The translations under genes were made by a program, and so were the position numbers. From contig NZ_JAGSYH010000006.1 in NCBI RefSeq assembly GCF_025685685.1, forward strand, positions 285,556 to 349,555: DNA of 64,000 nucleotides, in the 5' to 3' direction. Positions 18,734 to 27,364 of this stretch are shown here, piece by piece (positions within the stretch are counted from its first letter, which is position 1; the number at the start of each line of letters is the position of its first letter). The stretch comes from Acidicapsa dinghuensis. Its GTDB lineage: Bacteria > Acidobacteriota > Terriglobia > Terriglobales > Acidobacteriaceae. Under the pieces are notes generated by a model. The model saw nothing but the letters and a program-made list of their open reading frames with translations. It did no database searches and was not told the DNA's origin.

Positions 18734-19348
18734 ATGAAGCGGTTCACGTGGTTAATCGCAATCACTTTCTCCGCATCCCTCGCATCCAACCCCGTCGCGG
18801 CGCAATCCACATCTGCTGCGCAACAGCCGGACAAGCTGGCGCCGCAACCAATGAACCTCACTGTTTGGAACACCCCATCTGATCAGGCCTCCGGTTGCCC
18901 TGTCTCCATGCACGCCAGCCAGATCGGCGGTGGCACGACCGTTACGGTCGACAATGACGGCCATCGCCATTCCATCTCTCGCGGACTCCATCTCTCACTT
19001 ACCGACCCCCTACACTCGGCAAATATTGTTAGCGCAAACCTCACCGTTCACGGGCTCAACGGCAAACCCCACACCGTTCAGAGCGGCTCCGTCTTCCAGT
19101 TCAACGGCGCGGGAAAAAGCAATCCTTGGGAGATAACTCGCAATCTGACCGTCCAGTTCGGTCCGACTACATCCGCTCTGAGCAACGATCACAGCGCTGA
19201 AACCGAACTCTCCACCGCCGGCTTCGCCTCCGTCACCTGGATTCGCCTTGACTCACTAACTCTTTCCGACGGCACCATCTGGGTTCCAAACTCCGCCGTC
19301 GCCTGCCGCGCCGTCCCGGACCCATTCATGCTGGTCAACGCAAAGTAG
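18734..19348 (+). CDS. Secreted protein of unknown function
   Basis: 204 residues with an AGGAGG ribosome-binding site just upstream of the ATG. The N-terminal signal peptide ends near PVAAQST. The mature protein is Ser/Thr-rich with short predicted beta strands (LTVWNTPSD, TTVTVDNDGHRH, NLTVQFGPTT) and two Cys (about residues 55 and 194) that could pair. No catalytic motif is seen. It has its own upstream gap after the diguanylate cyclase, so it is probably transcribed separately. Confidence 0.7.
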   Translation: MKRFTWLIAITFSASLASNPVAAQSTSAAQQPDKLAPQPMNLTVWNTPSDQASGCPVSMHASQIGGGTTVTVDNDGHRHSISRGLHLSLTDPLHSANIVSANLTVHGLNGKPHTVQSGSVFQFNGAGKSNPWEITRNLTVQFGPTTSALSNDHSAETELSTAGFASVTWIRLDSLTLSDGTIWVPNSAVACRAVPDPFMLVNAK

Positions 19349-19375
19349 CAGGGAACCGAGAGGCGCACATTTGAA

Positions 19376-19651
19376 ATGAAGCATGCGACTGCTGTAGCGC
19401 TACAGCAAATCTCAGACTTGATTGCCAGAATTCGGATGCGCGAGGGGTTACAGGAGAAACGTCCCGGCGTTTTCTACCGTAAGTCCAAAGCTTTCCTACA
19501 CTTCCACGAAGACCCCATGGGAATCTTTGCAGATCTGCGCACAGGCGAGGAGTTTGAAAGAGTTCCCGTAAACACGGAAAAAGAACATTCTGAGTTGCTA
19601 TCGCAAATCGATCGAATTCTTGCCTCCGCGACGCGATCGTTGAAGCGCTGA
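19376..19651 (+). CDS. Small conserved-looking hypothetical protein
   Basis: 91 residues, soluble and mixed alpha/beta. A helical start is followed by GVFYRKSKAFLHFHEDP and MGIFADLRTGEEFERVPV, two beta-like segments, and a C-terminal helix. It starts 27 bases after the upstream secreted protein's stop and could share its transcript. The pattern is that of a small structured domain rather than random translation. I do not recognise a named family. Confidence 0.55.
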   Translation: MKHATAVALQQISDLIARIRMREGLQEKRPGVFYRKSKAFLHFHEDPMGIFADLRTGEEFERVPVNTEKEHSELLSQIDRILASATRSLKR

Positions 19652-20004
19652 TTTCATTGACTCCCCATAAAAATTCGGTTATTCTGAAGTCCTTGTGCGG
19701 TGTTGCGTTTGCCGGTCTGTGCGTCATTCCCTCCGGATCGTATTGAAGCTGGAATAGAAGTATAGGCACAACGCAAGCCCACCTCCTGGATTCCGGTTCT
19801 GTCGGTCGTATTTTGCCGGTCCAGCGATGGTCAAGAAGCCCCTATAGGGCTCTCACGCGAACAAGTGTTGTTTGGTCGTGGGCATTCAATTTCGCCTGAG
19901 CCGTTTGGCATGGGCAAATTGCGCAGGTTTTGAGAAGTTTCCCCGGACGGTTCCGGCCGTTCCGTGGGGTCTGCAGTTTGAAGGGTTTTGAAAGCGGGAG
20001 CGAG
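19652..20004. other. Leader region of the rplM operon
   Basis: A 353-base gap upstream of rplM without a convincing gene. It should hold the ribosomal-protein promoter. An imperfect GC-rich hairpin (CCCCGGACGG...CCGTTCCGTGGGG, about 19941-19969) lies some 35-60 bases before the start codon; whether it is an autoregulatory leader cannot be judged from one sequence. Confidence 0.4.
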
Positions 20005-20439
20005 ATGTCGACTTATATTCCGAGCGCCAAAGAGATCGAGCGCAAGTGGTACGTGGTGGATGCGACGGGCAAGACCCTCGGACGCCTGGCCACCCAGGCC
20101 GCCAACATTCTGAGCGGCAAGAACAACCCCAAGTATGTGCCCTATATTGATACGGGCGATCACGTCATCGTGATCAACGCTGAGAAGGTTCGCCTCACCG
20201 GCCTCAAGTCGCAGGCTAAGGTCTATCGCCGCTACACCGGTTTCCCCGGCGGTCTGCGCGAAGAGTCCTTCACCCGCCTGCTTGAGCGCCGTCCCGACAA
20301 GATCATCGAAGAGGCTGTCAAGGGCATGCTGCCCAAGAACAAGATGGGCCGCCAGATGGGCACCAAGCTCAAGGTTTACCGCGGAGACAAGCATCCGCAC
20401 CAGGCGCAGATGCCGGAAGTTTTGGAAATTCAGGCGTAA
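20005..20439 (+). CDS. rplM: 50S ribosomal protein L13
   Basis: 144 residues from ATG 20005 with GGGAG upstream. It begins MSTYIPSAKEIERKWYVVDA and contains the L13 signature (KGMLPKNKMGRQMGTKLKVY region) and HPHQAQMPEVL at the C-terminus. It assembles early in the 50S subunit. As in most bacteria it is followed by rpsI (S9), here after 105 bases that contain odd short inverted repeats. Confidence 0.98.
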   Translation: MSTYIPSAKEIERKWYVVDATGKTLGRLATQAANILSGKNNPKYVPYIDTGDHVIVINAEKVRLTGLKSQAKVYRRYTGFPGGLREESFTRLLERRPDKIIEEAVKGMLPKNKMGRQMGTKLKVYRGDKHPHQAQMPEVLEIQA

Positions 20440-20442
20440 TAG

Positions 20443-20541
20443 AGCCGCTAGCCGCTAGCTTCTAGCCGCTGGCTTAAGACAAATTTTGAAGGGCGCAGGC
20501 TTTTAGCTAGAGGCTAGGAGCTGGAAGCTAGGAGCTAATAA
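20443..20541. repeat. GCTAG-rich inverted short repeats between rplM and rpsI
   Basis: The spacer holds a run of degenerate copies of an AGCCGCTAGCTTCTAG-like unit, then after about 30 bases a run of its near reverse complement (AGGCTAGGAGCTGGAAGCTAGG). The two halves could fold into one imperfect stem in the mRNA between the L13 and S9 genes. Confidence 0.6.
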
Positions 20542-20544
20542 GGA

Positions 20545-20940
20545 ATGGCAGAGCAGGTTCAGTACTACGGAACGGGACGCCGCAAGTCGGCGATCGCCCG
20601 CGTCTTTCTGCGCCCCGGTACGGGCGAGTTCAAGGTCAACGGCAAGGGCTATGAAGAGTATTTCGTGACCGCCGAGCAGCGCGCGGCCGCCAAACGCTCC
20701 CTCGCTCTTACCGAGACCCTCTCGACCTTCGACGTTATCACCACCGTCAGCGGTGGCGGCGTCTCGGCCCAGGCCGACGCAGTCAAGATGGGCGCGGCCC
20801 GCGCTCTCGTCATCTTCAACCCCGAGCTGCGCAAGCTGCTCAAGAGCGAAAACCTTCTGACCCGCGACGCTCGTCAGAAGGAGCGCAAGAAGTACGGACA
20901 GCGCGGCGCACGTGCCCGCTTCCAGTTCAGCAAGCGCTAG
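20545..20940 (+). CDS. rpsI: 30S ribosomal protein S9
   Basis: 131 residues. It starts with the typical GTGRRKSAIARVFLRPG segment and ends in the conserved basic tail (ARFQFSKR), the Arg end of which reaches the P-site tRNA in ribosomes. AAGGA lies a few bases before the ATG. Second gene of the rplM-rpsI operon. Confidence 0.98.
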   Translation: MAEQVQYYGTGRRKSAIARVFLRPGTGEFKVNGKGYEEYFVTAEQRAAAKRSLALTETLSTFDVITTVSGGGVSAQADAVKMGAARALVIFNPELRKLLKSENLLTRDARQKERKKYGQRGARARFQFSKR

Positions 20941-21095
20941 TACCTTCCGAGCGTGGGGTGGGAGTCTTTTCACACTCGCACTTCACACTCACACTAGCCG
21001 CTTAGGAATCAAATCTCCTGCCACTCCAACTGGGGTGGCGGGCATCAATCCGGACCAGGCGAACGCCAGCCCGGATGCAACGCAAAGGAGCCCCA

Positions 21096-21968
21096 TTGGC
21101 CACCATCACCATGAAGGAGCTGCTCGAAGCTGGAGTTCACTTCGGGCATCAAACCAAGCGCTGGAATCCTCGCATGAAAGAGTACATCTTCGGCGAGCGC
21201 AATGGCATTTACATCATCGACCTGCAGAAGACGCTCAAGATGTTCAAGGACGCGTCCAAGTACGTCACCGATCTCTGCGCCTCAGGCAAGACCATCCTTT
21301 TCGTTGGCACCAAGCGCCAGGCTCAGGATGCAGTCGCCGAAGAAGCCAACCGCGCAGGCATGCCGTATATCAACCAGCGCTGGCTGGGCGGTCTGCTCAC
21401 CAACTGGGTCACGGTGCAGAAATCGGTCAAGCGCCTCCAGGAACTCGATGACATGGCCACCGATGGCCGCTACGAACTGTTGACCAAGAAGGAAGTTATC
21501 CGCCTCGAGCGCGAGCGCAAGCACCTTCAGGCTAACCTCGCCGGCATCAAGACCATGAAGCGTCTTCCCGATGCGATCTTCGTCATCGACTCCAACAACG
21601 AAGCCATCGCCGTCAAGGAAGCCCGCAAGCTCGGCATTCCGGTCGTAGCTGTCGTTGACACCAACTGTGACCCGACCGTTGTCGACTATGTGATCCCCGG
21701 CAACGACGATGCCCTCCGCGCCATCCGCCTCTTCACATCGAAGATCGCTGACTCGGCAGTCGAAGGTGTCAACCTCGTCGGCGACAAACAGTTTGAAGCA
21801 GAGCCAGAAGCAGAGCCGGAAGTTCAGCTCTCCACCATCGACGTCGGCAGCGAAGAAGGCGCCGAAGAGGTAGATCTCGAAGCGGCTCTTGGCGGCGGCA
21901 TTCGCAAGGCTCCTGGCGTTGTCTCGGCACTCGACGAAGAACGCGAGACGGCTGAAACGGCACTGTAA
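21096..21968 (+). CDS. rpsB: 30S ribosomal protein S2
   Basis: 290 residues from a TTG start at 21096, chosen because AAAGGAG lies five bases upstream and the product then begins (M)ATITMKELLEAGVHFGHQ as S2 proteins do; the upstream in-frame ATG 21075 would put the ribosome-binding site inside the gene. Conserved S2 blocks are present (HQTKRWNPRMKEYIFG, FVGTKRQAQDAV, NQRWLGGLLTNW, VDTNCDP). The C-terminus has an acidic extension of about 60 residues rich in Glu. It is followed by a terminator, then tsf. Confidence 0.98.
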   Translation: MATITMKELLEAGVHFGHQTKRWNPRMKEYIFGERNGIYIIDLQKTLKMFKDASKYVTDLCASGKTILFVGTKRQAQDAVAEEANRAGMPYINQRWLGGLLTNWVTVQKSVKRLQELDDMATDGRYELLTKKEVIRLERERKHLQANLAGIKTMKRLPDAIFVIDSNNEAIAVKEARKLGIPVVAVVDTNCDPTVVDYVIPGNDDALRAIRLFTSKIADSAVEGVNLVGDKQFEAEPEAEPEVQLSTIDVGSEEGAEEVDLEAALGGGIRKAPGVVSALDEERETAETAL

Positions 21969-22001
21969 TCTTCGGCGCGCAATGTGCGCGCACAATAGAA
22001 G

Positions 22002-22040
22002 AAGCGTGGCCGGTCACATCAGACGCGCCACGCTTTTCTT
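22002..22040 (+). terminator. Terminator after rpsB
   Basis: AAGCGTGGC / GCCACGCTT stem (22002-22010 with 22027-22035) followed by TTTCTT. It separates rpsB from tsf, which therefore likely has its own promoter. Confidence 0.75.
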
Positions 22041-22201
22041 GTGTGCGGTCAAAGCGGACGAGGGTTGACAGTTGGCAGGCCGGGTTAGGTAGGCCAATGC
22101 TTTAGCCTTGACTTCTTGGCGGAAAACGAATCGGGGCTTCAGCCCCTAAGGCGAACTTTGTGGTCGCCTCGTACAATGGAACAAGACACAACGGAGTGGA
22201 G

Positions 22202-22858
22202 ATGACAACGGTGAGTGCAAAAATTGACGCGAGTCTGGTAAAAGAGCTGCGCGAGAAGTCCGGCGCGCCTATGGGCGACTGCCTCAAGGCCCTGCAGGAG
22301 TCAAACGGCGATATTGAAGCGGCTTTCGTCGTGCTGCGCAAGCGCGGCATGGCTTCGGCCCAGAAGAAGGCCTCGCGTTCCACTAACGAGGGCGCGGTGG
22401 GCACCTACATTCACGCCGGCGGCAAAATCGGCGTCCTGCTCGAGCTCAACTGCGAGTCCGACTTCGTCGCCCGCACCGATGACTTCCAGGACCTCCTGAA
22501 GGACATCGCCATGCACATCGCCGCCAGCGATCCCCGCTACGTCCGTCCCGAAGACGTGACCCCCGAGGATCTCGAGCGCGAGAAGGAAATCTACAAGGCC
22601 CAGGCTCTCGCCTCCGGTAAGCCGGCCAACATCGTCGAGAAGATCGCCGAGGGCAAGATGGCCAAGTTCTATGAAGAGGTCTGCCTCCTCGATCAGCCCT
22701 TCATCAAGGAGCAGTCCATCTCCATCAAGGAGCTGATCGCCCAGAAGGTAGGCAAGCTCGGTGAAAACATCACCGTCCGCCGCTTCGCCCGCTTCAAGGT
22801 AGGCGACCCCAACTGGACCGTAGCCTCCACCAAGGTCGTTGAATCCGCAGCCGAATAA
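22202..22858 (+). CDS. tsf: Translation elongation factor Ts
   Basis: 218 residues from ATG 22202 (GGAG upstream), giving the family start region KIDASLVKELREKSGAPMGDCLKAL. It holds the TDFV-type switch segment as ESDFVARTDDF and the dimerisation region. The short-length class (about 200-220 aa) is common outside Proteobacteria. It exchanges GDP on EF-Tu. It follows rpsB in the usual order but is separated by a terminator and a 230-base gap. Confidence 0.97.
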   Translation: MTTVSAKIDASLVKELREKSGAPMGDCLKALQESNGDIEAAFVVLRKRGMASAQKKASRSTNEGAVGTYIHAGGKIGVLLELNCESDFVARTDDFQDLLKDIAMHIAASDPRYVRPEDVTPEDLEREKEIYKAQALASGKPANIVEKIAEGKMAKFYEEVCLLDQPFIKEQSISIKELIAQKVGKLGENITVRRFARFKVGDPNWTVASTKVVESAAE

Positions 22859-22889
22859 TTACGGCAGCAAATAAAGCAAGGTTGAGGGC

Positions 22890-22925
22890 GCACCCAGAGG
22901 GAGTTATCTCTGGGTGCATTTTCGT
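22890..22925 (+). terminator. Terminator after tsf
   Basis: Perfect 10-bp stem GCACCCAGAG / CTCTGGGTGC with an 8-base loop followed by ATTTTCGTTTTT. Confidence 0.9.
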
Positions 22926-22948
22926 TTTTGGGCTACTATACGTCGAGT

Positions 22949-23680
22949 ATGCCTAAAGAACGGAAATCGCCGCAGGAGAAGAAGGCCCTCGAATACACGA
23001 AGGATCACTTTACGTTTGGATTCAATTCTTCGCGTGCCTTTCCGAGGGTCTGGAAGCAGAAGAAAACGCACATTAATCGCGAATATCGCCGTAAGAGCGG
23101 CGTACTCATAGCGCAGGCCAAGCCCGGAGTCGATTTAGAAAATGCAAAAACCGTTGCAGGCGAAATTACCACCGCTCATCTAAAGAACTCCGTCTTGCGT
23201 AAACAGCTCCATAAGGCAGGTACCGTCTCTGTTGGCGAGAAGATAAAGCTGAAGCTTACTCGGCGTAAGGAGACTGTTGGCCGACGCGCAAATAGTCATA
23301 AGCATTACGATCAGGAAGCCGCTCACGCAGTCCGCGTATTAACTGCACTTGAAGGTGAGAGATTAGCGGGTGTGATCCGGCAAGCAAGCCTGCTCTGCCA
23401 ACCGGGAAATCATGAGGAGAGGTTTCGTCTAAGCCGGTCGAATGCTGATTTGAACCGCGCTCTCACGTTTCTGGTGAATGCTTGTTGGGGCAGCGCTCGC
23501 GAACGCGATGCTTTGCGACGCAATCAGCAGATCTGCGAAGCATTTGAAAGTTTGGTCGACAAAGCAAACCGTCTACTTAACCAGCCCAAACTCGATGCCC
23601 GACAGAAGATCGACGAGCAGAAGTTGTTCAAAAATAAATTAAGAGGATTGCGAAAGGATCGCGATGCACCGGCATCCTAA
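22949..23680 (+). CDS. Hypothetical basic protein
   Basis: 243 residues from ATG 22949. Very rich in Lys and Arg, mostly predicted helix, with no signal peptide or membrane helix. Segments such as KKTHINREYRRKSGVL and KLKLTRRKETVGRRANS suggest nucleic-acid contact, but no named fold is recognised. It ends four bases before the convergent flippase gene. Codon use looks less GC-rich at third positions than the ribosomal genes beside it, which may indicate acquisition. Confidence 0.6.
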   Translation: MPKERKSPQEKKALEYTKDHFTFGFNSSRAFPRVWKQKKTHINREYRRKSGVLIAQAKPGVDLENAKTVAGEITTAHLKNSVLRKQLHKAGTVSVGEKIKLKLTRRKETVGRRANSHKHYDQEAAHAVRVLTALEGERLAGVIRQASLLCQPGNHEERFRLSRSNADLNRALTFLVNACWGSARERDALRRNQQICEAFESLVDKANRLLNQPKLDARQKIDEQKLFKNKLRGLRKDRDAPAS

Positions 23681-23684
23681 GCAT

Positions 23685-25235
23685 TTAGGAATCAGCTCCT
23701 CGCATAGGCGTAACGGGCCATCCCGGCAGGCGTGACAGCTTACCTCGAAACGTGCTTCTCTCCTCACCCGTCAACCCCACAAACCACGCTATGCCCAGGC
23801 TCGCGGCAGCCCCCAAAATCATCCACGGAATCCCCACCGGAAGCATCTCAAACTTCTTCCACATCGGAATCAGCAGAACCGCTGGCACAACGCACAGCAA
23901 CGGACGAAAAATCCCCTGCATTAGAAATTTCCAGCGTGACATTGAAATCGACGGCTGCGTCAATCGCATGCTGAGTGCCACATGCAGGCCCACGCTGACA
24001 AACGCTCCTGTGAAAGTTCCAATCGCAACTCCAGCCGCTCCAATTCTCTGCACCAGCCAGATGCTGACCGTCACATTGACCAATGCTTCCGATACAGCAG
24101 CAATCGTCGCCAGATGTTGCTTTCCGACAGCAACAACTACCAGAGAGTAGGGATTCCCAAGCTGCCGGATCGCGTTACCAACCACCAGAAGCTGCAGGAA
24201 CAACGCGCTGTGCATTGCGTAGTCCGAACCCACCCATAATTTCAGCAACGGATAGGCACCAAAGACCAGCAGCGTGCCAACCAGGCCAAGTAGCAACCCG
24301 CAATAACGTGTTGCCCGTATTGTCAAATTTCCAATTTGTTTTGCAGTCCATCCCGCCTGTAGTGAAGAGATGGCTGGCACAATTGGACCAAACATTCCAC
24401 CAATGACTACTAGCATGAAATTTGTGGCGCTTGTTGCAATGCCGTAATAGCCGGTGTTTTTGTAGTCGTAATGCCCGACGATCAGGATATCCAGCCCGCT
24501 GACAAAGAGCGTCGCCACCATCCATACCGACAGCACTCCGCTGTATCGAGCCAGCTGCATTGCCATTTTGCGCTCTGCCTGCAATAGATGGAAGTCGACT
24601 CGGTCACTGGCATATTTCTTCCATCCCCAGAACTGCGCAAGTGCTGTCAGCACGTTAAATGCGCCTAGCGTCAGCGCCAGTTGTACCAGCGATCCATGCA
24701 TAAGGATAAGTACGACCAAAGATGCGGAAGAGAGCCCCCTGCTGAGTAACGCCAACACAGTGGGAAACCCATACTGTTGCAGCCCCGTAAAGACCGCCAG
24801 AAATGCGCCGAAGGGTAATGCGAATACCGTTGACAGTCCCACCGCGAGAATACCGACGCGAACTTCTCCAATCAGCGATGCCGGCATCTGATGAAAGATC
24901 AGCGGCACTTGCCATGCCACCACCGCGATCGTGATCGCGCCAAGGGTCGCACTCATGCACAAAATCGCAAACGAACTACTCAACACTCGATTGCTTGAAA
25001 TACGATCCCCGGCTGCATCGTATTCGGCGACAAACTTGCCGATCGCCGTCTGTAAGCCAAGTTCTAGTAGATTGATGTAGCTGCTGCATTGCAGTATCAG
25101 CACCCATGCGCTGTATTCCGATGGCGGCATGCGGTGCACAAGCAGCGGTGGCAGCACCAAAGCGACCAGCATCGAGAGCATCACTCTCGCCAAATTGGAA
25201 GCTGATCCCTTTAGAACCTTACGAGTGTGAGACAC
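23685..25235 (-). CDS. Polysaccharide flippase (Wzx/MATE-like)
   Basis: 516 residues from a GTG at 25235; the frame is open to 25322 but the extra lead is not typical. About 12-14 hydrophobic helices. The first pair (ARVMLSMLVALVLPPLLVHRMPPSEYSAWVLI) is the usual start of the oligosaccharide flippase family, where a charged loop is followed by an LLELGLQTAI segment. It would move lipid-linked glycan units across the inner membrane. Wzx sequences diverge strongly, so the glycan cannot be named. It is at the left edge of the surface-polysaccharide region. Confidence 0.85.
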   Translation of the reverse strand: MSHTRKVLKGSASNLARVMLSMLVALVLPPLLVHRMPPSEYSAWVLILQCSSYINLLELGLQTAIGKFVAEYDAAGDRISSNRVLSSSFAILCMSATLGAITIAVVAWQVPLIFHQMPASLIGEVRVGILAVGLSTVFALPFGAFLAVFTGLQQYGFPTVLALLSRGLSSASLVVLILMHGSLVQLALTLGAFNVLTALAQFWGWKKYASDRVDFHLLQAERKMAMQLARYSGVLSVWMVATLFVSGLDILIVGHYDYKNTGYYGIATSATNFMLVVIGGMFGPIVPAISSLQAGWTAKQIGNLTIRATRYCGLLLGLVGTLLVFGAYPLLKLWVGSDYAMHSALFLQLLVVGNAIRQLGNPYSLVVVAVGKQHLATIAAVSEALVNVTVSIWLVQRIGAAGVAIGTFTGAFVSVGLHVALSMRLTQPSISMSRWKFLMQGIFRPLLCVVPAVLLIPMWKKFEMLPVGIPWMILGAAASLGIAWFVGLTGEERSTFRGKLSRLPGWPVTPMRGADS

Positions 25236-25383
25236 ATGACACCTTATACCGAGGTTAACAGTGCATCGGAGAAGATCTGGATATAGAAGTTCAGACGAGA
25301 AATCCGCGCGGGACAAAAACACTACTTATCCCATACGCGGAATCTCCCGGCATTCGCGCGTTTCGGTGCAATATGATCCAGGT

Positions 25384-25965
25384 ATGTCCGACATCGCTCT
25401 TGCCTCCCTCGCAACTCCTGACGTCCTAGCCCGTGCCCGCAAGATCAAGCTCTTCCTCATGGACATCGACGGCACTCTAACGGATGGCGGTGTCTGCCTC
25501 ATCTCCTCTACAGCTTCCGATGGTACTGAGCCTGTCGTCACAGAAATGAAGGTCTTCAACGCCCAGGACGGTCAGGGTCTCTCACTCGCTCACACCATGG
25601 GTATTCAAACTGGCTTCATCACCGGCCGAAAATCTCCCGCTGTAGCCCAGCGCGCCAAAGAGCTTCGCGTCCCTTACGTATATCTGGGCCAGGCCAAGAA
25701 AACCCAGGCCTTCGAAGAATGCATGCGCCTCGCCGGAGTAACGGAAGAAGAAGTAGCCTATCTCGGCGATGACCTCCCCGACATTCCACTCGCCCAGCGC
25801 TCCGGCCTCGCCGTCTGCGTCGCCGACGGAGCACCCGAGCTCGCCGCCATCTGTCACTTCGTCACCCGCCGCGGTGGCGGCAAAGGCGCAGCCCGTGAAG
25901 TAGTCGAGCTCATTCTCAAAGCTCAGGGCCGCTGGGAAGAAGCCGTCCCTTATGCCTTGGCCTGA
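25384..25965 (+). CDS. kdsC: KdsC-type HAD phosphatase (KDO-8-phosphate phosphatase)
   Basis: 193 residues from ATG 25384. HAD motif I is LMDIDGTLTDG (nucleophile Asp and acid Asp), motif II Thr/Ser lies in FITGRKS, motif III Lys is in LGQAKKTQAFEE and motif IV is YLGDDLPDIP. There is no cap domain, as in the tetrameric C0 HAD subfamily that includes KdsC and YrbI, which dephosphorylates KDO-8-P for lipopolysaccharide core synthesis. Related C0 phosphatases acting on other nonulosonate phosphates are a possible alternative. It is the only plus-strand gene between two minus-strand flippases. Confidence 0.85.
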   Translation: MSDIALASLATPDVLARARKIKLFLMDIDGTLTDGGVCLISSTASDGTEPVVTEMKVFNAQDGQGLSLAHTMGIQTGFITGRKSPAVAQRAKELRVPYVYLGQAKKTQAFEECMRLAGVTEEEVAYLGDDLPDIPLAQRSGLAVCVADGAPELAAICHFVTRRGGGKGAAREVVELILKAQGRWEEAVPYALA

Positions 25966-25981
25966 ATAGCTACAATCTAAC

Positions 25982-27364
25982 TCAGATTGCTCGCAGCTGC
26001 GTGGTTTCAACGTTTATGTCGGATTTGAAAAATCCAAGTAGCCCAACGTACCCGTGAGCAACGATGTAGCAGAAGCTGGATATCAGATTGAACATCACCG
26101 CTTCATGTGTCGTGCGAACGCCCACAATAAACAGAAATGAGATCTGAGCTGCCAGAAGGAGTCCGATCTCCACAGCCGTGCCGCTCCAAAACACCCACTT
26201 GCGTGATCTGTTCATAATCCAGATCAATCCTGCCAGATGAGAGATGCAAGCCGACATAACCACCCAGCCGATTTCGCCGGTGAGGCTCATGTACTTATTG
26301 CCTAGCAACCATAAAAAGGGCATTGGAAAGCGGAAAGCGATAAGAACCAATGGAATACAAATAACTACTGTGGCCGCAATAAAGCCAAGGTAGGCCGGTA
26401 GCACTTGAGCTTTTTCGCGACGAGCCATGTACGGTTCTATCACCATGATGTTAAATGTCATCAGCATCGTAAAAATCTGTCCCAGTCGTCCAAGCGCAGC
26501 TACCTCGGCAATGTTCGTCGTGCCACCAAAGATGCTTACTAGAAACAACGAGATCTGTGCTTGAAACGCAGAAAATGCAATCGCCGGTATAGCCGGTAAT
26601 ATGTAACGCAGTACTTCCCGATTTGTTTCTCTGTCATTTGTGTTAGGCCATTCCATAAACGGCGCAGCTTCGCGCTTGAGCACAACGCCATTGACAGTGA
26701 TGATCAACGCACTCAATCCCGCCGCTACGAAGGAGCCTAGTAGTCCAAACGTGTATAGCACCAGATAGGACAGCACTCTCAAGAGCGCGGTGATCGTTTG
26801 TGGGACGTAATATTCCTTTAATCGGCGAAATAAAAAGAGTGGCGCTGAAAAACACGAAACTCGCCCGCTCGAATGGAGGGTAAGGAGTACTGAAGAAGCC
26901 AATCCAATTTGTAGCCACCAATTCCACTGGTGCTTGTGCATTACGTACAGAAATCCGGCGCAGGTAAACGGAGCGAAAACCCAAAAGGAAAGGTCCCTCC
27001 AATACTTCGCAGCACGTACATAACGTCCCACTAATGCTTTGTCTTCGCGCTTCTCGCCAACCAGCGGAACAATCGTGCTCGTAAAGCCCAGATCCATAAG
27101 GCTCATCAGTGTTAGCTGGAAGCCATAAGCAAGGCTGAATTGTGCATAGGCTTCGATGCTCAACCAGCGCAGTAGCATGAATCCCGTTAGCACCTGCACG
27201 CCTAATTGCGCTCCATGCCCTAAAAAAAAGCTGCTTAGAAGGTGAATTACACGTCGTTTGCGTGAACTGCTATTTGAAGTTTTAGGTCGGGAATTCGCAA
27301 CAGCATCATCCACGGCTGCACTTCGATCTTTTCTCCGCCAGCCGCTAGTGATTCGTCCCGTCAT
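25982..27364 (-). CDS. Second polysaccharide flippase-like membrane protein
   Basis: About 460 residues from ATG 27364, which overlaps the stop of the upstream fucosyltransferase in an ATGA arrangement, so translation is coupled. About a dozen hydrophobic helices in Wzx/PST-like order (HLLSSFFLGHGAQLGVQVLTG first helix, SLMDLGFTSTIVPL loop). A roughly 35-residue cytoplasmic lead is Ser/Arg rich. It is not a close copy of the flippase at 23685-25235. Two different flippases in one cluster suggest two glycan products or decay of one. Confidence 0.8.
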   Translation of the reverse strand: MTGRITSGWRRKDRSAAVDDAVANSRPKTSNSSSRKRRVIHLLSSFFLGHGAQLGVQVLTGFMLLRWLSIEAYAQFSLAYGFQLTLMSLMDLGFTSTIVPLVGEKREDKALVGRYVRAAKYWRDLSFWVFAPFTCAGFLYVMHKHQWNWWLQIGLASSVLLTLHSSGRVSCFSAPLFLFRRLKEYYVPQTITALLRVLSYLVLYTFGLLGSFVAAGLSALIITVNGVVLKREAAPFMEWPNTNDRETNREVLRYILPAIPAIAFSAFQAQISLFLVSIFGGTTNIAEVAALGRLGQIFTMLMTFNIMVIEPYMARREKAQVLPAYLGFIAATVVICIPLVLIAFRFPMPFLWLLGNKYMSLTGEIGWVVMSACISHLAGLIWIMNRSRKWVFWSGTAVEIGLLLAAQISFLFIVGVRTTHEAVMFNLISSFCYIVAHGYVGLLGFFKSDINVETTQLRAI

